DNA of 64,000 nt, taken from NCBI GenBank assembly GCA_015056325.1, contig SVGL01000005.1, forward strand, positions 86,642 to 150,641, given 5' to 3'. Below, piece by piece: positions 61,912 through 64,000 of the stretch. Both the position numbers and the translations under genes were made by a program. The stretch's first letter is position 1. Every line of letters starts with the position of its first letter. The notes under the pieces are model-generated. The model worked only from the letters and a program-made list of their open reading frames with translations. It was not told the DNA's origin and ran no database searches. Source of the DNA: Clostridiales bacterium (GTDB taxonomy: Bacteria > Bacillota > Clostridia > Christensenellales > Aristaeellaceae).

Positions 61912-63318
61912 ATGAAGACATATCTTGCAATCGACATCGGTGCATCCAGCGGACGGCACATCGTGGCCTGGCTGGAAGGTGGAAAGATCGAGACCCGCGA
62001 GGTATACCGCTTCCCCAACGGCGGCGAAATGAAGAACGGCCACCTCTGCTGGGACATTGAGGGCCTGGAAAGGCACGTTGTCGCTGGCCTGAAAACTGCC
62101 AAGGAGCAGGGCTACACCCCCGCCCATATCGGCATCGACACCTGGGGCGTGGACTTTGTCCTGCTGGATGAGGCGGGCAAGCGCGTGGGCGAGGCCGTCC
62201 ACTACCGTGACGACCGCACCAACGGCATGGACGCCGAACTGGAGAAGGTCATGCCCTTCCCCTTCCACTTTGGCCTGTGCGGCATTGCCAAGCAGCCCTT
62301 CAACACCGTGTATCAGATGATGGCGGTGATCCGCGAACATCCTGAATACGCCACGAACGTGGCCGACTTCCTGATGATGCCGGAGTACCTCAGCTACATC
62401 CTCACCGGTAAAAAGGCCCACGAGTGGACCAACTGCACCACCGGCGCGCTGTGCAACGCGGAATCCGGCACCTGGTCGGAGACCATCCGCGCGGCAGCGG
62501 GCCTTCCGGACAAGTGGTTCCGTACGCCCATGGTGAAGCCCGGCACGGTGCTGGGCGCTCTGTCCCCCGCGGTGGAGGCCGAGGTGGGCTATGCGTCCAC
62601 GGTCATCCTGCCCGCGACCCACGACACCGGCAGCGCCTACATGGCCGTCCCCGCCAAGGACGACGGCGCGGCGTTCCTCTCCAGCGGCACTTGGTCGCTC
62701 CTGGGTACGGAGCTTCCTTCCCCCGTCACCAGCGAAGCCGCGCTCAATGCCGGTTTCACCAACGAGGGCGGCTACAACGGCACGACCCGCTTCCTCAAGA
62801 ACATCATGGGCATGTGGATGCTGCAGTGCATCCACAAGGAGATCGACAAGGCCTACTCCTTCGCCGAGATGGCGGATATGGCGGGTGCATCGACTTATCC
62901 GGCTTATATCGACGCAGCGGACAACCGATTCCTGACACCCGACAGCATGCTGGAGGAGGTCAAGGCGGCCCTGAAGGACGCCGGCGCTCCAGAGCCCGCT
63001 GACCTGGCGGACGTCCTCCGCGCAGTGACGATGGGCCTGGCGGTGTGCTACGACAAGTCCATCCAGGAAATGAGCGAGATCACCGGCAAGCGCTTTACCA
63101 GCATCAACATTGTCGGCGGCGGCAGTGCAAATGTCGTCCTCAATCAGATGACCGCGGACGTGACCGGTCTTCCCGTGTACGCTGGCCCCACCGAGGGAAC
63201 AGCCCTGGGCAACCTGGCGGCGCAGATGATTGCGGACGGCGCGTTTGCTGATCTGGCGGCGTTCCGCGCGGCGCTGCCGGGGAGCTTTGAGATCAGGGAG
63301 TATCGGCCGAAGGCATAA
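61912..63318 (+). CDS. rhaB: L-rhamnulokinase
   Basis: The 468-residue FGGY-family kinase phosphorylates L-rhamnulose to L-rhamnulose 1-phosphate. Seen are 'LAIDIGASSGRHIVAWLEGG' at the N-terminus, 'GIDTWGVDFVLLDEAG' near residue 75, 'PEYLSYILTGKKAHEWTNCT' near 157, 'SSGTWSLLGTEL' near 260 and the ATP-binding 'IVGGGSANVVLNQ' near 400. ATG 61912 has AAGGAG 8 bases upstream. The isomerase gene follows after a 190-base gap with repeats, and a rhamnulose-1-phosphate aldolase gene is expected beyond the right edge or elsewhere. Confidence 0.95.
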   Translation: MKTYLAIDIGASSGRHIVAWLEGGKIETREVYRFPNGGEMKNGHLCWDIEGLERHVVAGLKTAKEQGYTPAHIGIDTWGVDFVLLDEAGKRVGEAVHYRDDRTNGMDAELEKVMPFPFHFGLCGIAKQPFNTVYQMMAVIREHPEYATNVADFLMMPEYLSYILTGKKAHEWTNCTTGALCNAESGTWSETIRAAAGLPDKWFRTPMVKPGTVLGALSPAVEAEVGYASTVILPATHDTGSAYMAVPAKDDGAAFLSSGTWSLLGTELPSPVTSEAALNAGFTNEGGYNGTTRFLKNIMGMWMLQCIHKEIDKAYSFAEMADMAGASTYPAYIDAADNRFLTPDSMLEEVKAALKDAGAPEPADLADVLRAVTMGLAVCYDKSIQEMSEITGKRFTSINIVGGGSANVVLNQMTADVTGLPVYAGPTEGTALGNLAAQMIADGAFADLAAFRAALPGSFEIREYRPKA

Positions 63319-63319
63319 A

Positions 63320-63369
63320 CTCCCTCCGTCTTCGCCTAACGGCGAATCCACCTCCCTCGAGAGGGAGGC
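63320..63369 (-). repeat. Intergenic dyad repeat (GCTCCCTCC family), copy 3, inverted
   Basis: Read on the minus strand it has GCCTCCCTC/GAGGGAGG, then TTCGCC/GGCGAA, then GGAGGGAG, the same plan as copy 1. Confidence 0.7.
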
Positions 63370-63395
63370 TTAGTTACTGGAACGCGCAGCCAAAA

Positions 63396-63445
63396 GGCTC
63401 CCTCCCGAGGGAGCTGTCGCCGCGCTCGCGCGGTGACTGAGGGAG
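63396..63445 (+). repeat. Intergenic dyad repeat (GCTCCCTCC family), copy 4
   Basis: GGCTCCCTCCCGAGGGAGC, then TCGCCGCGC/GCGCGGTGA, then CTGAGGGAG. It lies 26 bases from copy 3 in the opposite orientation. Confidence 0.75.
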
Positions 63446-63458
63446 CGTCCCCACTTTC

Positions 63459-63491
63459 AATTAAGAATTACGCATTAAGAATTAAGAATTT
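63459..63491. repeat. A/T-rich tandem AATTAAGAATT repeat
   Basis: The unit ATTAAGAATT occurs about three times with one ACGC interruption. Similar AATTA-rich tracts are common between genes in Clostridia. It lies 20 bases before the rhaA start and could affect its expression. Confidence 0.5.
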
Positions 63492-63510
63492 CACTGAAAG
63501 GATGATCTGC

Positions 63511-64000
63511 ATGACTCTCTACGAACAGGCCAAGGCCAAGTACGAGGCCCTCGGCATCGACGTCGAGGCGGCGATGGACAAGCTGGCGAAGGCGCCCGTA
63601 TCCCTGCACTGCTGGCAGGGCGATGACGTTCGCGGCTTTGACGGCGATCCCAACGCCCCTCTGACCGGCGGCATCCAGACCACCGGCAACTACCCCGGCC
63701 GCGCCCGCACCCCCGATGAGCTGATGGCTGACCTGGACATGGCGATGTCCATGTGCCCCGGCACGCCGAAAATGAACCTGCACGCCTGCTACGCCATCTT
63801 CGACGAGGAGAACGGCGGCTGGGTGGACCGCGATGCTCTGGAGCCCAAGCACTTCCAGAAGTGGGTGGATTTCTGCAAGGAGCGCGGCCTGGGCTGCGAC
63901 TTCAACCCCACCTTCTTCTCCCATCCCCGAGCCGACCCGCTGACCCTGTCCTCCCCGAATGAGGAAACCCGCAAGTTTTGGATCGAGCACGGCAAGGCCT
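63511..64000 (+). CDS. rhaA: L-rhamnose isomerase (partial, continues past right edge)
   Basis: The first 163 residues of RhaA, which converts L-rhamnose to L-rhamnulose with Mn2+, are present. 'VSLHCWQGDDVRGFDG' near residue 30, 'GGIQTTGNYPGRARTPDELM' near 53 and 'KMNLHACYAIFD' near 87 are characteristic. 'LGCDFNPTFFSHPRAD', near 128, is another. GAAAGGATG lies upstream of ATG 63511. The frame is open to the last base. It follows rhaB, the reverse of the common rhaA-rhaB order in some bacteria. Confidence 0.93.
   Translation, partial: MTLYEQAKAKYEALGIDVEAAMDKLAKAPVSLHCWQGDDVRGFDGDPNAPLTGGIQTTGNYPGRARTPDELMADLDMAMSMCPGTPKMNLHACYAIFDEENGGWVDRDALEPKHFQKWVDFCKERGLGCDFNPTFFSHPRADPLTLSSPNEETRKFWIEHGKA

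Noticed and set aside
63459..63491. AATTAAGAATT tract considered as a CRISPR-like or satellite array
   Set aside because: There are only about three short imperfect units without spacers; no CRISPR array was seen anywhere in the window.

Overview
The window looks like a chromosomal segment of a gut- or rumen-type member of the Clostridia: high GC, strong AGGAGG ribosome sites, TTGACA-N17-TATAAT type promoters, LexA boxes of the GAAC/GTTC kind, pyruvate:ferredoxin oxidoreductase, glycyl-radical enzymology and very many sugar-transport and glycoside hydrolase genes. An assignment to a Christensenellales-like lineage is my guess from overall style, not something the sequence proves.

Layout. 1-9.4 kb: the start of a surface coiled-coil protein with a repeated C-terminal domain (runs off the left edge), pyruvate:ferredoxin oxidoreductase, and a GH4 glycosidase with a LacI regulator. 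9.5-15.4 kb: a secreted WG-repeat protein convergent with dnaA across a 250-bp element built of nested inverted repeats, an oriC-like region with an unknown gene on its other side, a zinc-type binding protein and a frameshifted membrane coiled-coil gene. 15.5-20.1 kb: a tRNA-Arg(CCG) gene followed by a decayed integrative island. The last 32 bp of the tRNA occur three times, an integrase tail is fused to a truncated SOS-controlled Y-family polymerase, and two tandem Rhs C-terminal (toxin/immunity type) modules lack the Rhs body. 20.3-27.1 kb: MgtC-type and beta-CASP metallohydrolase genes, a divergent LysR regulator, a phosphoglycerate mutase whose halves are in circularly permuted order, and a membrane-anchored AraC-type sensor. 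27.3-32.4 kb: an FbpA/AfuA-like ABC importer (binding protein, two ATPases, fused permease). 32.6-36.8 kb: a compact glycyl radical enzyme of unknown substrate with its activase and a divergent LacI regulator.

36.9-56.8 kb is one large fructan-type utilisation locus. Thirteen minus-strand genes with short gaps encode two complete sugar ABC permease/binding-protein sets, a DUF5696 protein, an NHL/YIP1 membrane protein, three GH32 enzymes (one exported), a fructokinase and an esterase. A GH172-family (DUF2961) gene is divergent from them. The two divergent promoters each have an identical 16-bp site upstream of the -35 box. 57.2-64 kb: an IlvD/Edd dehydratase plus DapA-type aldolase pair, an (alpha/alpha)6-barrel glycosidase, and rhamnulokinase followed by L-rhamnose isomerase (runs off the right edge).

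Together the right half reads as uptake and intracellular breakdown of fructose-, rhamnose- and sugar-acid-containing glycans, feeding pyruvate to PFOR. The strongest items for follow-up are the circularly permuted phosphoglycerate mutase, the compact glycyl radical enzyme, the tRNA-Arg island with orphan Rhs modules, and the GH32/GH172 super-operon.
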